From contig NZ_JAJKBG010000001.1 in the NCBI RefSeq assembly GCF_022750635.1, forward strand, positions 310,001-374,000: a stretch of 64,000 nucleotides of DNA, written 5' to 3'. The notes under the pieces were generated by a model. It was not told the origin of the DNA and made no database searches. It was given only the letters and a program-made list of their open reading frames with translations. Positions 36,029-47,768 of the stretch are shown in pieces; within the stretch, counting starts at the first letter, position 1; every line of letters starts with the position of its first letter. Made by a program: the position numbers and the translations under genes. The stretch comes from Brevundimonas pishanensis (GTDB lineage Bacteria > Pseudomonadota > Alphaproteobacteria > Caulobacterales > Caulobacteraceae).

Positions 36029-36610
36029 ATGAGTGAACGCGAAGCGGCAATCCAGATTGGTGAGGCACTGGCCACGTTGCGCCGGGAGCGTGGGCTGAGC
36101 CAGGCCGAAGCAGGAGCGCGCATCGGCATGACCAGTCAGGGCTGGAGCTTATATGAAGCCGGCCGTCGCGCGGGCATTTTTCGCCCCGACGTACAAAAGC
36201 GCTTAACGCAGGCTCTTGATGCAACGCCTGAGGATTTGACCCTTGTGGGTGGCGGCACCCCCGCCCCAGACGGCCCTGTGATCGCGCCCGTCGGCGTATC
36301 GTCCAGAAGGCGGGATTTTGATCCGTACCCTTCGGCACCGAAATCCCCGACAATCCGATTCAGGATGGGATCGGACGGCATGGCTCCCTGGGCATTTGCC
36401 GACACCATTATCGAATACGACCCGTCTCGCCCACCACGCCAAGGCGGAGGCTGCGTGGTCGAGTTGATGGACGGGCGTAAACTTGTGGGGCTGTTCGCAG
36501 AACAGACCGCCTCGCGGGTGACGGTCAGCGATGCACGGGGAGAAAACGTCACTCTGACGCTTGCAAACGTGCGCCGGATTGCAGCGGTTGTGGCGCGTCA
36601 CGACGTTTGA
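36029..36610 (+). CDS. XRE-family regulator with a degenerate S24/LexA-like C-terminal domain
   Basis: The 193-residue protein has an N-terminal Cro/C1 helix-turn-helix (about 10-65, RRERGLSQAEAGARIGMTSQGWSLYEAG), a Pro-rich linker and a beta-rich C-terminal domain (about 108-190) with the layout of the S24 peptidase fold of C1/LexA repressors. The position of the nucleophilic Ser (usual motif DSM) reads DGM at 116-118, while a Lys is present at 151 in DGRKLVG. It would therefore be a repressor that cannot self-cleave. No phage genes are nearby. Its targets are unknown; nfu, next to it in the opposite direction, is one possibility. Confidence 0.7.
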   Translation: MSEREAAIQIGEALATLRRERGLSQAEAGARIGMTSQGWSLYEAGRRAGIFRPDVQKRLTQALDATPEDLTLVGGGTPAPDGPVIAPVGVSSRRRDFDPYPSAPKSPTIRFRMGSDGMAPWAFADTIIEYDPSRPPRQGGGCVVELMDGRKLVGLFAEQTASRVTVSDARGENVTLTLANVRRIAAVVARHDV

Positions 36611-36619
36611 AACAAAAAC

Positions 36620-36666
36620 GTTGTAATGCAACCTGAGGTATGCAACGAATATGTTGCAACCTGAGG
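36620..36666. promoter_or_regulatory. Repeated GCAAC boxes, probable operator
   Basis: In the 63-base gap before the next HTH gene, TGCAACCTGAGG occurs twice (36627-36638 and 36655-36666) and brackets the palindrome TGCAAC-N6-GTTGCA (36641-36658); GTTG-N5-CAAC lies at 36620-36632. The second repeat includes the ribosome-binding site. This is a strong candidate for autoregulation by the downstream or upstream HTH protein. Confidence 0.6.
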
Positions 36667-36673
36667 GATGGCG

Positions 36674-37030
36674 ATGGCGCGGCAAGCTTTGGAAGTGGAC
36701 ATCTGGGTCGGACGGGCTGTCGCGCACCAGCGCCAACAACTGGGTCTTTCCCAATCGGCGCTCGCATCGGCGCTGGGCATCAGCTTTCAGCAGGTCCAGA
36801 AATATGAGGCGGGAGCCAACAGGCTGTCGGCGGGACGTCTTTTCCACCTCGCCCAGATACTGAATTGCCCGATTGCATCATTTTTTCCGCCCTCTGAGGC
36901 CCAGTCCGAAGTGCCAACGGCCATATCCCCCGAGGCACGCCAGATGATGATGTCCTACAGCCGCATTGAGGACCGCGGGGTTCGCCGGTCGATTGGTCGT
37001 ATTGTGGAGGCGCTAGCCCTGCAGCAGTGA
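36674..37030 (+). CDS. XRE-family HTH transcriptional regulator
   Basis: The 118-residue product has a Cro/C1-type helix-turn-helix at about residues 13-66 (HQRQQLGLSQSALASALGISFQQVQKYEAGANRLSAGRL) and a short helical tail. It is a paralogue of the protein encoded at 43409 (shared FQQ-Q-KYE-GANR-SA-L). I prefer the ATG at 36674, six bases after GAGGG, to the ATG two codons earlier. Repeats overlapping its translation start suggest it controls itself. tsaB follows after 18 bases. Confidence 0.8.
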   Translation: MARQALEVDIWVGRAVAHQRQQLGLSQSALASALGISFQQVQKYEAGANRLSAGRLFHLAQILNCPIASFFPPSEAQSEVPTAISPEARQMMMSYSRIEDRGVRRSIGRIVEALALQQ

Positions 37031-37048
37031 CGGCGCTAGGAGAGGACC

Positions 37049-37741
37049 ATGAAACTTATGGTCATTGATACCGCTCTCGGGGCGTGCCTCGCCGGAAGCT
37101 ATGATGTGGACGGCTCCACCGTGACGCCTCTGGGCGTACGGTCAGAGGAGATGACCAAGGGCCATCAGGAGCGTCTGGGCGGCATGGCGCGTGACGCCGG
37201 AGCCGATGCAGGAGGGTTGGCCGGCACATCGCGCATTGGTGTGACGGTAGGCCCTGGCAGCTTTACCGGACTTCGCGTGGGCCTCAGCTTTGCTTTGGGC
37301 TTGGGGGCCGCCCTGGATGCCGAGGTCGTCGGCATATCTACGCTGGATGCGCTGTCTGCGTCGGTCGAACCTGAGGGTCGTGTTGTGGCGGCCATCGATG
37401 CGCGTCGGGGCCAAGTCTATATGCGGATGTTCCACGACGGGGTGGCCACCACCGAGGCCGAAGCGGTCCCCCTCGAAATCGCGGCACAAAGAATTCTGGC
37501 CGAGGGGCCTGTAACCGAAACCGTCATCGTGGGGTCAGGCGGCGAGGTTCTTGCCGCGACCAACCCCGAACTGGCCCGTGCTTCCCTCGTGGCTTTGGCA
37601 GCACCCACGGCACAGGCTCTGGCGAGGCTCACCGCATCGTTGGACGCTCAAATCCACCCGCCAAAGCCCCTCTATTTGCGGGCACCGGACGCTACGCCCC
37701 CTACCCGTTTGCCGGGTCAGCCACGAGTGGCGCCATCCTGA
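37049..37741 (+). CDS. tsaB: tRNA threonylcarbamoyladenosine synthesis protein TsaB
   Basis: The 230-residue product is an ASKHA-fold protein with the motif GVTVGPGSFTGLRVGLSFALGLG near residues 64-86 and AIDARRGQVYMRMF near 115-128. It is the non-catalytic partner of TsaD in making t6A37 on ANN-decoding tRNAs. The ATG has AGGAGAGG upstream. Its stop overlaps the rimI ATG by one base. Confidence 0.93.
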   Translation: MKLMVIDTALGACLAGSYDVDGSTVTPLGVRSEEMTKGHQERLGGMARDAGADAGGLAGTSRIGVTVGPGSFTGLRVGLSFALGLGAALDAEVVGISTLDALSASVEPEGRVVAAIDARRGQVYMRMFHDGVATTEAEAVPLEIAAQRILAEGPVTETVIVGSGGEVLAATNPELARASLVALAAPTAQALARLTASLDAQIHPPKPLYLRAPDATPPTRLPGQPRVAPS

Positions 37742-38151
37742 TGCATGCGCGCGAACTGGCGGCCATCCATCAAGAAGCTTTCGATGTGCCATGGAGCGAG
37801 CAGGCGTTCGCAGAGCTTCTGGCCAGCCCCGGTGTTCAACTGGCCGGAGACGAGCGGGGCTTTATCCTGACGCGCACCGTGGCGGGAGAGGCCGAAGTAC
37901 TGACAGTTGCGGTGCGTCCCGACTTCCGGCGGCAAGGTCTAGGCCACCAATTGATGGCCGAGGCCATCGTTTGCAGTGCAGCGCTGGGGGCTGAACGGAT
38001 GTTTCTTGAGGTGGCGCAATCTAACGTTGCGGCCATCGCTCTTTACAAGTCTAGAGGCTTTGAACAGGTCGGATTGCGCAAGAACTATTATCAGCGTGCG
38101 GACGGTAGTTCTGAACACGCCACGGTGATGGCGCTGAACTTTGCTCAATAG
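37741..38151 (+). CDS. rimI: Ribosomal protein S18-alanine N-acetyltransferase
   Basis: The 136-residue GNAT-fold enzyme has the acetyl-CoA-binding segment VRPDFRRQGLGHQLMAEAI near residues 59-77 and the C-terminal LEVAQSNVAAIALYKSRGFEQVGLRKNYY region. It acetylates the N-terminus of S18. tsaB-rimI coupling is common in bacteria and supports the assignment. Confidence 0.9.
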   Translation: MHARELAAIHQEAFDVPWSEQAFAELLASPGVQLAGDERGFILTRTVAGEAEVLTVAVRPDFRRQGLGHQLMAEAIVCSAALGAERMFLEVAQSNVAAIALYKSRGFEQVGLRKNYYQRADGSSEHATVMALNFAQ

Positions 38152-38187
38152 CTTCCATAAACGCCAACTAGGACCTATCCTGTAGCC

Positions 38188-38697
38188 ATGGACCGGATAG
38201 AGAAACTTTGCGCCGATCGCGGCATGCGGATGACCGAACAACGTCGCGTGATTGCGCGTGTTTTATCTAACGCGATGGACCACCCCGATGTCGAGGAACT
38301 GTATCGCCGCGCCTCGGCGATCGATCCGCACATCTCGATTGCGACGGTCTATCGTACGGTCCGTCTGTTCGAAGAAGCCGGCGTCGTCGAAAAGCACGAC
38401 TTCGGTGACGGCCGCAGCCGCTACGAAGAAGCGGGCGACGACCACCACGACCACCTGATCGACACCAAGACCCGTGAAGTTATCGAGTTCTTTGACGCTG
38501 AAATCGAGCGCCTGAAGAACGAGATCGCCCGCAAGCTCGGGTTCGAACTGGTCGGCCACAAGCTGGAACTGTACGGCCACGCTATACCGGGTGCCGAGCC
38601 GACCGAGCGGGAAGGTCTGATCTTCAAGCGCGAGCGCGATCCTTCTGCGCCCGAGCTACCGCACTCCCCGACGGCCGGTGGCCACCCCCACGATTAA
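38188..38697 (+). CDS. fur: Ferric uptake regulator family protein Fur
   Basis: The 169-residue regulator has the winged helix (residues about 1-85, RMTEQRRVIARVL and HISIATVYRTVRLFEEAGVV) and a dimerisation domain with the metal-binding cluster DDHHDHLID near residues 89-97. The CxxC zinc motifs of E. coli Fur are absent; only one Cys (residue 8) exists, as in other alphaproteobacterial Fur/Mur proteins. The C-terminus is long and His/Pro-rich. It lies between rimI and miaB and ends before a hairpin. Fur versus Mur (manganese) specificity cannot be told from sequence here; the Caulobacter gene in this position is Fur. Confidence 0.9.
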   Translation: MDRIEKLCADRGMRMTEQRRVIARVLSNAMDHPDVEELYRRASAIDPHISIATVYRTVRLFEEAGVVEKHDFGDGRSRYEEAGDDHHDHLIDTKTREVIEFFDAEIERLKNEIARKLGFELVGHKLELYGHAIPGAEPTEREGLIFKRERDPSAPELPHSPTAGGHPHD

Positions 38698-38711
38698 TTC
38701 CAACTCGACAG

Positions 38712-38744
38712 GATGCGGGCATGTTGGACATGCCCGTATCTTGC
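38712..38744 (+). terminator. Hairpin between fur and miaB
   Basis: A 12-bp stem with one G-T pair (38712-38723 with 38729-38740, loop TTGGA) is followed by TTGC only, so it is a weak terminator or attenuator. Confidence 0.55.
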
Positions 38745-38775
38745 AGACGAGGGCTGGGCGCAGCATAAGCCGCCC

Positions 38776-40176
38776 ATGACCGAAACTCTCGATCCAGCTG
38801 TGGCCCAGACTGTGGCCGCCGACGGCGCAGACGCTACCAAACGCCTGTTCATCAAAACCTACGGTTGTCAGATGAATGTCTATGACAGCGAGCGCATGGC
38901 CGACGTCCTGCGCCCGTTGGGTTATGCGACCACGGATTCAGCCGAGAGTGCCGACTTCGTCATCTTGAATACCTGTCACATTCGCGAGCGGGCGGCGGAA
39001 AAGGTCTATTCCGAACTGGGTAAGCTGCGCGAACTACGGGACAAGCGCGTGGCCAAGGGCGGAAACGGCATGACCATCGCTGTTGCGGGGTGCGTCGCGC
39101 AGGCCGAGGGCGAAGAGATCATGCGGCGCCAGCCTGCGGTCGATCTGGTGGTGGGTCCGCAAGCCTATCACCAACTGCCCGAGCTCCTGACCCGCACCGC
39201 CCGCAAGCGCGGCGAGCGTATCGGCGCAGACTTCGCCCCGAACGAAAAATTCGACGCCCTGCCGGTCGAACGCGGCATCGAAGGATATGCGGCCTTCCTG
39301 ACGGTTCAGGAGGGTTGCGACAAATTCTGCACCTTCTGCGTGGTGCCCTATACGCGCGGTGCCGAATGGTCCCGTCCGGTGAAGGCCATTCTCGAAGAAG
39401 CCAGGGCGCTGGCCGATCATGGGGTGCGCGAACTGACCCTGCTGGGCCAGAATGTGAACGCCTTTGACGGCGAAGGTCCGGATGGAAAGCCCTATACGCT
39501 GGCCAAACTGGCCTATGCACTGGCTGAAATCCCGGGCATCGACCGCATCCGCTATACGACCAGCCATCCCAACGACATGTCGGATGACCTGATCGCCGCC
39601 CATGCCGACCTCAAGGCATTGATGCCCTATCTACATCTGCCGGTTCAGGCAGGTTCGGACCGCATCCTGCGCCTGATGAACCGCAAACATGGCCGCCAAA
39701 AGTATTTCGAACTGATCGACCGTATCCGCGAGGCGCGCCCCGACATCGCCATGGCCGGCGATTTCATCGTCGCCTTCCCCGGCGAGACCGAGCGCGACTT
39801 CGAGGACACGATGGATCTGGTCCGGCGCGTAAACTACGCCGGTGCCTTCTCTTTCATCTATTCGCCGCGCCCCGGAACGCCTGCTGCAACCATGGGCGCA
39901 CAGGTGCCCGAAGAGGAAGCCAAGGCGCGTCTGAAGGCTCTGCAGACCTTGCTCTTCGAACAACAGACCGCATTTAACCAGTCTCTGACCGGACGCGTTC
40001 TTCCGATCCTGTTCGAGAAAAAGGGGCGCCACGGGCATCAGGCCATTGGTCGTTCGCCCTATCTGCAATCCGTCCACGTTGACGATGCCGACCACCTGAT
40101 GGGTCAAATCGTGGACGTCGAAATCATCAGCGGCCAACAGAACAGTCTTGCGGGCCGACTGATCCAAAAGTCCTAA
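38776..40176 (+). CDS. miaB: tRNA-2-methylthio-N6-dimethylallyladenosine synthase MiaB
   Basis: The 466-residue radical SAM methylthiotransferase has the N-terminal UPF0004 domain ([21 protein letters not shown], about 27-47), the radical SAM cluster motif CDKFCTFC near 187-194, and a C-terminal TRAM RNA-binding domain from about 390. It methylthiolates i6A37 in tRNA. I use the ATG at 38776; the frame continues upstream through the fur-miaB hairpin, which is unlikely to be coding. Confidence 0.95.
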   Translation: MTETLDPAVAQTVAADGADATKRLFIKTYGCQMNVYDSERMADVLRPLGYATTDSAESADFVILNTCHIRERAAEKVYSELGKLRELRDKRVAKGGNGMTIAVAGCVAQAEGEEIMRRQPAVDLVVGPQAYHQLPELLTRTARKRGERIGADFAPNEKFDALPVERGIEGYAAFLTVQEGCDKFCTFCVVPYTRGAEWSRPVKAILEEARALADHGVRELTLLGQNVNAFDGEGPDGKPYTLAKLAYALAEIPGIDRIRYTTSHPNDMSDDLIAAHADLKALMPYLHLPVQAGSDRILRLMNRKHGRQKYFELIDRIREARPDIAMAGDFIVAFPGETERDFEDTMDLVRRVNYAGAFSFIYSPRPGTPAATMGAQVPEEEAKARLKALQTLLFEQQTAFNQSLTGRVLPILFEKKGRHGHQAIGRSPYLQSVHVDDADHLMGQIVDVEIISGQQNSLAGRLIQKS

Positions 40177-40231
40177 CGCCCGTTTCTACTGGGTTGTAAG
40201 ACCGGCCCAGAGAACAAGAAGGGAAAACTAT

Positions 40232-41224
40232 ATGGCGCGCGAGTCCGAGTTTCTGTCTTTGAGTGACAATGCCTTGCGCGCGGTGGTGGGGCCGGGCAGC
40301 CGGCACATGGCCTTGATCGAAGACGCCTTCAGGGTGCTGATCGAGACCCCGGGCGGCGGAGTGTCCATTAATGGCTCTCCACGTGATCGCGCGCAGGCTA
40401 AGCGCGTCATTGAAAACCTGTCGACGGCGGCGGATCGTGGGCGCGAGATCACCGAGGCTGACATCCGAGCCGCTGTTGGATCAGCTGTTAAGGCTCCCCG
40501 TCCCGGCGAGGGGCGCACGGTGCCCGAAGCGGCGGCACTTCCGGTGGGGCGCCGGGGAGCAATTGCTCCCAAGAACGCCTCCCAGTCGCGCTATGTCGAA
40601 CTGCTGGGGCGATGTGACCTGATTTTCGGGGTTGGCCCTGCCGGTACGGGCAAGACCTTCCTTGCCGCGGCCTATGGTGCTTCGTTGCTGAAGCGCGGTC
40701 AGGTGGATCGTCTGGTCATCACCCGTCCTGCGGTCGAAGCGGGCGAAAAGCTGGGCTTCCTGCCGGGTGATCTGAACGAAAAGGTCGATCCCTATCTCGC
40801 TCCGATCTGGGAAGCCTTGAATGATATTCTGGGCGTCGATGATGTGGCCCGCCGACGCGAGAAGGGCGAGATTGAAGCCGCTCCCATCGCCTTCATGCGC
40901 GGGCGAACCCTGAGCCACGCCTTCGTCATTGTCGACGAGGCGCAGAACACCTCTCGCATGCAGATGAAGATGGTGCTGACCCGTCTGGGCGAAGGTGCCC
41001 GCATGGTTGTGACGGGCGACCCCAGCCAGATCGACCTGATGAATCCGCGTGATAGCGGTCTGGCCCACGCGCTTCGCATTTTGCGCGACGTTGAAGGTGT
41101 TGGCGTGCACCAGTTCAAATCGGAGGATGTGGTGCGTCACCCGATGGTCGAACGCATCGTTCGCGCCTATGACACGGATGCGGCGCGTAGCCGCCCGTTC
41201 AACGAGTTGGAATCCGAAGACTGA
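40232..41224 (+). CDS. phoH: PhoH family ATPase
   Basis: The 330-residue protein has an N-terminal KH-like region, Walker A VGPAGTGKTFLAAA near residues 134-147 and Walker B FVIVDEAQNT near 231-240. PhoH-like ATPases are RNA-linked and are often followed by ybeY, as here. The ATG is preceded by GAAGGGAAA. The stop overlaps the ybeY start by one base (TGATG). Confidence 0.94.
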   Translation: MARESEFLSLSDNALRAVVGPGSRHMALIEDAFRVLIETPGGGVSINGSPRDRAQAKRVIENLSTAADRGREITEADIRAAVGSAVKAPRPGEGRTVPEAAALPVGRRGAIAPKNASQSRYVELLGRCDLIFGVGPAGTGKTFLAAAYGASLLKRGQVDRLVITRPAVEAGEKLGFLPGDLNEKVDPYLAPIWEALNDILGVDDVARRREKGEIEAAPIAFMRGRTLSHAFVIVDEAQNTSRMQMKMVLTRLGEGARMVVTGDPSQIDLMNPRDSGLAHALRILRDVEGVGVHQFKSEDVVRHPMVERIVRAYDTDAARSRPFNELESED

Positions 41225-41673
41225 TGATCGAAATCGAGCTGGAGGCGGAAGGCTGGAAATCGGCCATCGCCGACGTCGAAGCTGTCGTGGAGCGCGCGGC
41301 GATAGCCGCTCTGGGTTCCGTCGAGGGGGATGTCGTTATCCTTCTGGCCGACGATGCGACGGTTCAGGACCTGAACGCTCGCTTTCGCCAGAAGGACCGG
41401 CCGACGAATGTTTTGTCGTTTCCGGCTGCGGAATCCGCCTTCCCCCATCTGGGTGATGTGATCCTCGGATACGATTATTGCGCGGCGGAGGCTGTGGCCC
41501 AGTCCAAAACCCTGGCCGATCATCTGAGCCATCTCGTGGTGCACGGAGTGTTGCACCTGCTGGGCTACGATCATGTCGAAGATGACGAAGCCGAAGAAAT
41601 GGAAGGCGAGGAACGTGTAATCCTTGCCGGACTTGGGATCGCCGATCCCTATGCCGCCGATCACCAGTCATAA
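41224..41673 (+). CDS. ybeY: Endoribonuclease YbeY (rRNA maturation factor)
   Basis: The 149-residue zinc-dependent RNase has the active-site motif HGVLHLLGYDH near residues 115-125 and the preceding TNVLSFP strand. It matures the 16S rRNA 3' end and acts in ribosome quality control. It is translationally coupled to phoH. In many alphaproteobacteria a CorC/hemolysin gene separates ybeY and lnt; here lnt follows directly after nine bases. Confidence 0.95.
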   Translation: MIEIELEAEGWKSAIADVEAVVERAAIAALGSVEGDVVILLADDATVQDLNARFRQKDRPTNVLSFPAAESAFPHLGDVILGYDYCAAEAVAQSKTLADHLSHLVVHGVLHLLGYDHVEDDEAEEMEGEERVILAGLGIADPYAADHQS

Positions 41674-41682
41674 GGGCAAATA

Positions 41683-43260
41683 ATGTCGCGGATCACTAAC
41701 GGCCTTTGGGATCGGGGTTGGGTCCGCATCCTGTGTGCTTTGGCGGCAGGCTTGGCTGCTGCGCTGGTTCATCCCCCTTTCGGGATTATTCCGGGTCTGT
41801 TGGCCTATCCGGCGCTCATGATCCTGACCGAACGCTCGGCGCGGTTGCGCGGCGGGTTTGCCATGGGATGGTGGTTTGGCTTTGGCTATTTCCTGTTGGG
41901 ATGCTGGTGGGTGGCCGAGGCCTTTTTCGTCAATCCTGCGCAGGCGTGGATGGCACCTATCGCAGTTTGCCTGTTACCAGCCGGTATCGGCCTTTTTACC
42001 GGCGTGGCGACCCTGCTTTACCGCCTGATCAAGCCCAGCGGGGTCTGGCGTTTCCTGGCCTTCACCCTCGCCTTCTCGGGGCTTGAGTGGGTGCGAGGCC
42101 ATGTTCTGACGGGCTTCCCATGGAATCCCGTTGGATCGAGCTGGCTGGCCGGATCGGCCATGTCCCAGATGGCGTCGGTGGTTGGCGTCTATGGTTTGGG
42201 CCTATTGACGCTCCTGGGCGTGAGTGCGCTCGGCCCCGTTATGACGGCATGGAGCCAGCGTAGGGCCCAGGGCGTCGCCCTTGGCGGTCTTGCCTTGCTG
42301 GCGGGCATGTGGGGCTTTGGCGCGGCGCGTCTTTCCAGCGAAGAGGTTACGCCCTCCCCTGTTCTGGCCCGCATCGTCCAGGCGGACGTGTCCCAGCAAA
42401 GCAAATGGTCTGCTGACGCGTACGAGCAGATCCTGCATCGCTATCTGTCATTGACGTCTCAACCGTCCGAGCGTGTCCCCGACGTCGTGATCTGGCCGGA
42501 GAGCGCCCTGCCCGATCTGGCCAATAATATTTTCGCTGGTCCCGATGCCGCGCGTATTGCGGGCTCTCTGCGCCAAGGCCAGACCCTGTTGGCCGGTCTT
42601 AGCCGCGCCGAGCGGCAGGCCAATGGTAAGGTCGTCTATTTCAACTCTCTTATCGAGTTGAACAGTCTGGGGGCTGGCGGCATGCAGATCGGCCAGACCT
42701 ATGACAAATATCGTCTGGTGCCTTTCGGCGAATACCTGCCCTTGGGCGATTTGATGGGCCAGGTGGGGCTTCGCCGGATCGTGCAGATGCCGGAAGACCT
42801 TTCGGCGGGGCCGGTCCCTCAGCCGATGTCTTTGGCGCGGCTGCCCAGGGTGCAGGCGCTGATCTGCTATGAAGGTCTGTTCCCCGGCTTCACAGATGGC
42901 ACGCCGCAGGGGCGCCCGCAGTGGATCGTGAACGTTTCCAATGATGCCTGGTTCGGCCAGACATCTGGTCCGGTCCAGCACCTGAATATGGCCTCCTATC
43001 GGGCCATCGAGACGGGCTTGCCGCTGGCCCGCGCCACCCCGACGGGCATTAGCGCCATGATCGATCCGCTGGGTCGCATTGTAGACGGGAGCCGCATTGG
43101 ACACGGACAGGCGCGCGCGGTAGATGTCTTTATCCCAACACCTCTTGCGGTTACGCTCTTCGGACGTTTCGGTCACTTACCGTATGCTCTCGGAATGTTG
43201 CTGCTAGGTGTAGGGGTAGCTCTGACCGCGTATCGGCGTATTGTAAGTTATCGACGATAA
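41683..43260 (+). CDS. lnt: Apolipoprotein N-acyltransferase
   Basis: The 525-residue inner-membrane enzyme adds the third acyl chain to lipoproteins. Several transmembrane helices fill residues 10-210, followed by a periplasmic nitrilase-fold domain with the catalytic Glu in VIWPESALPD, Lys in YDKYRLVPFGEYLP and Cys in ALICYEGLFPGF, then VNVSNDAWFGQTSGPVQHL, and a final helix. All three catalytic residues are present. Many lipoproteins encoded in this window (LptE, MltA, DUF3576, others) are its expected substrates. Confidence 0.95.
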   Translation: MSRITNGLWDRGWVRILCALAAGLAAALVHPPFGIIPGLLAYPALMILTERSARLRGGFAMGWWFGFGYFLLGCWWVAEAFFVNPAQAWMAPIAVCLLPAGIGLFTGVATLLYRLIKPSGVWRFLAFTLAFSGLEWVRGHVLTGFPWNPVGSSWLAGSAMSQMASVVGVYGLGLLTLLGVSALGPVMTAWSQRRAQGVALGGLALLAGMWGFGAARLSSEEVTPSPVLARIVQADVSQQSKWSADAYEQILHRYLSLTSQPSERVPDVVIWPESALPDLANNIFAGPDAARIAGSLRQGQTLLAGLSRAERQANGKVVYFNSLIELNSLGAGGMQIGQTYDKYRLVPFGEYLPLGDLMGQVGLRRIVQMPEDLSAGPVPQPMSLARLPRVQALICYEGLFPGFTDGTPQGRPQWIVNVSNDAWFGQTSGPVQHLNMASYRAIETGLPLARATPTGISAMIDPLGRIVDGSRIGHGQARAVDVFIPTPLAVTLFGRFGHLPYALGMLLLGVGVALTAYRRIVSYRR

Positions 43261-43355
43261 ACTACGCGAGTAGGCGTAGTTCGTTCGCGTATTGCTTGCG
43301 CCAAGGCTGAAAAACGTCGCGGTTAGGGCAAAAAAGTCAATTTTAGGGTGACTTT
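43260..43355. promoter_or_regulatory. Two hairpins in the lnt-HTH gap
   Basis: AACTACGC (43260-43267) and GCGTAGTT (43274-43281) form an 8-bp stem directly at the lnt stop codon. AAAGTCA (43333-43339) and TGACTTT (43349-43355) lie 54 bases before the HTH gene and could be its operator. Confidence 0.4.
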
Positions 43356-43408
43356 AGTCGCAAGGCACCTCATGGGTTCAGCCTTCACAGTATTGAGAGA
43401 GTTGCTGC

Positions 43409-43843
43409 ATGGTCAGAGGCGCGGGGGAGAACGGGCCGCATCCGGTAGACCGCCATGTTGGGCGTAAGGTTTGCGAGAAGCGGATCGCTCTGGGATACAA
43501 CCAAAGTGACTTGGGTCGTGCTTTGGGACTGACGTTCCAGCAGATTCAAAAGTATGAGAAGGGTGCCAACCGAGTATCGGCGTCCAAGCTCTGGGATATT
43601 GCACGCTTCTTTGGCGTGGATGTCAGCTATTTCTTCGAGGGTCTTAGCGCTCGTCCGGGCATGGCGGAAGAAGGTGGTGGCGCCTTTGTTCACGACTTCC
43701 CGATGACCCGTCAAAGCATCGAGATCGGCCAGTTGGCTCCGCGTCTGAACGCTCGCCAGCAAAAGCTGGTTCTCGAGATGATGCGCGAAATGGTGGCCAG
43801 CAGCGACGCGACCGAGCAAGCCCAGCAAGCCGCTCGCGGCTGA
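43409..43843 (+). CDS. XRE-family HTH transcriptional regulator
   Basis: The 144-residue protein has a helix-turn-helix at about residues 17-75 (VCEKRIALGYNQSDLGRALGLTFQQIQKYEKGANRVSASKL) and a helical C-terminus ending in Gln/Ala repeats. It belongs to the HTH group that sits between lnt and metK in many alphaproteobacteria and is paralogous to the regulator encoded at 36674. Targets are not known. metK does not follow here; ahpD converges instead, which marks a break in the usual gene order. Confidence 0.85.
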   Translation: MVRGAGENGPHPVDRHVGRKVCEKRIALGYNQSDLGRALGLTFQQIQKYEKGANRVSASKLWDIARFFGVDVSYFFEGLSARPGMAEEGGGAFVHDFPMTRQSIEIGQLAPRLNARQQKLVLEMMREMVASSDATEQAQQAARG

Positions 43844-43860
43844 TTGGTACGAAGTCATGA

Positions 43861-43894
43861 AAAAGGGGTCGGTGCCTTGGCACCGACCCCTTTT
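43861..43894. terminator. Bidirectional terminator
   Basis: A 16-bp perfect inverted repeat (43861-43876 with 43879-43894) begins with AAAA and ends with TTTT, between the convergent HTH and ahpD genes. Confidence 0.92.
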
Positions 43895-43915
43895 CCTATG
43901 CGGCAAAGGTCGAAG

Positions 43916-44449
43916 TTATTCTGCGACAGCCGAGGCCGAGGCGATAACGCGGCTGGCGGCGTGAACGACGGCGCCGATGCGCAGGGTGGCTTGGACCTGA
44001 ACGTTCGACACGCCGTGCTTGCGCAGTTCGCCCTCGTGGGCGTCGAGGCAACCGCCGCAGCCGTTGATGGCCGACACAGCTGTAGCGAACATTTCGAAGT
44101 CGATCTTGTCGATGCCCGGATTGGCCAGACCGTTCATGCGCAGCTTGGCCGGCAGGGTGGTGTACTCATGGTTCTTCATGAGGTGCAGGGCGCGGTAATA
44201 GATGTTGTTCATGCCCATGATGGCAGCTGCGGTCTTTGCAGCGCTCAGAGCTTCGGGCGAAAGGATGGTGGCGGCCTGAGCCTCGATCAGCTTCACCACT
44301 TGCGGCACGCCGATGGCGTGTGCCGAAGCGACAAAGCAACCCCACTTCTGCTGGTCGTTGAGAACAGTCTCGTTCACCAGCGAAGACAGGTTCAGCGAGA
44401 TGTCCTTGGCATAGGACGGGATCAGGTCGCGCAGGGCGTCGATAGACAT
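43916..44449 (-). CDS. ahpD: Alkylhydroperoxidase AhpD
   Basis: The 177-residue all-helical protein carries the thioredoxin-like active site CGGC (Cys131, Cys134) with His138 in NGCGGCLDAHE, plus Glu and the conserved NNIYYRALHLMKN segment. In Mycobacterium tuberculosis AhpD reduces AhpC through a lipoylated partner; co-location with ahpC here supports the same role. No ahpF is nearby, which fits an AhpD-dependent system. Confidence 0.94.
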   Translation of the reverse strand: MSIDALRDLIPSYAKDISLNLSSLVNETVLNDQQKWGCFVASAHAIGVPQVVKLIEAQAATILSPEALSAAKTAAAIMGMNNIYYRALHLMKNHEYTTLPAKLRMNGLANPGIDKIDFEMFATAVSAINGCGGCLDAHEGELRKHGVSNVQVQATLRIGAVVHAASRVIASASAVAE

Positions 44450-44525
44450 AGGATAGTCTCCGCTTCAGGTGGGTCCGTCGCGCCATCGCGCGCCAGATCG
44501 AGATTTAATGCCCGGTGGGCAGTGA

Positions 44526-44557
44526 AAAGGCGGCAACGGTCACCCGCCGCCGCCTTT
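44526..44557 (-). terminator. Hairpin between ahpC and ahpD
   Basis: AAAGGCGGC (44526-44534) and GCCGCCTTT (44549-44557) form a 9-bp stem in the 168-base gap. Read on the minus strand the second arm ends in TTTT, so it could partially terminate ahpC transcripts and set ahpC above ahpD. Confidence 0.5.
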
Positions 44558-44617
44558 CCGGAAGTCACCGGATCGGATCCGGTCGTGCGATCTGTGTGAT
44601 CGCGCTATTCCTCTGGC

Positions 44618-47677
<3,060 letters not shown>

Positions 47678-47685
47678 GGCCAGAG

Positions 47686-47720
47686 GGGGTGCTCCTGACC
47701 AGTGGGCACCCCTTCTTTTT
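47686..47720 (+). terminator. Terminator between katG and oxyR
   Basis: GGGGTGC (47686-47692) and GCACCCC (47706-47712) form the stem, followed by TTCTTTTT. Confidence 0.85.
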
Positions 47721-47768
47721 CTAACTGCGAACTTTGAAGTGAAGCCGATGATCCCTAATGTCGGCTCC

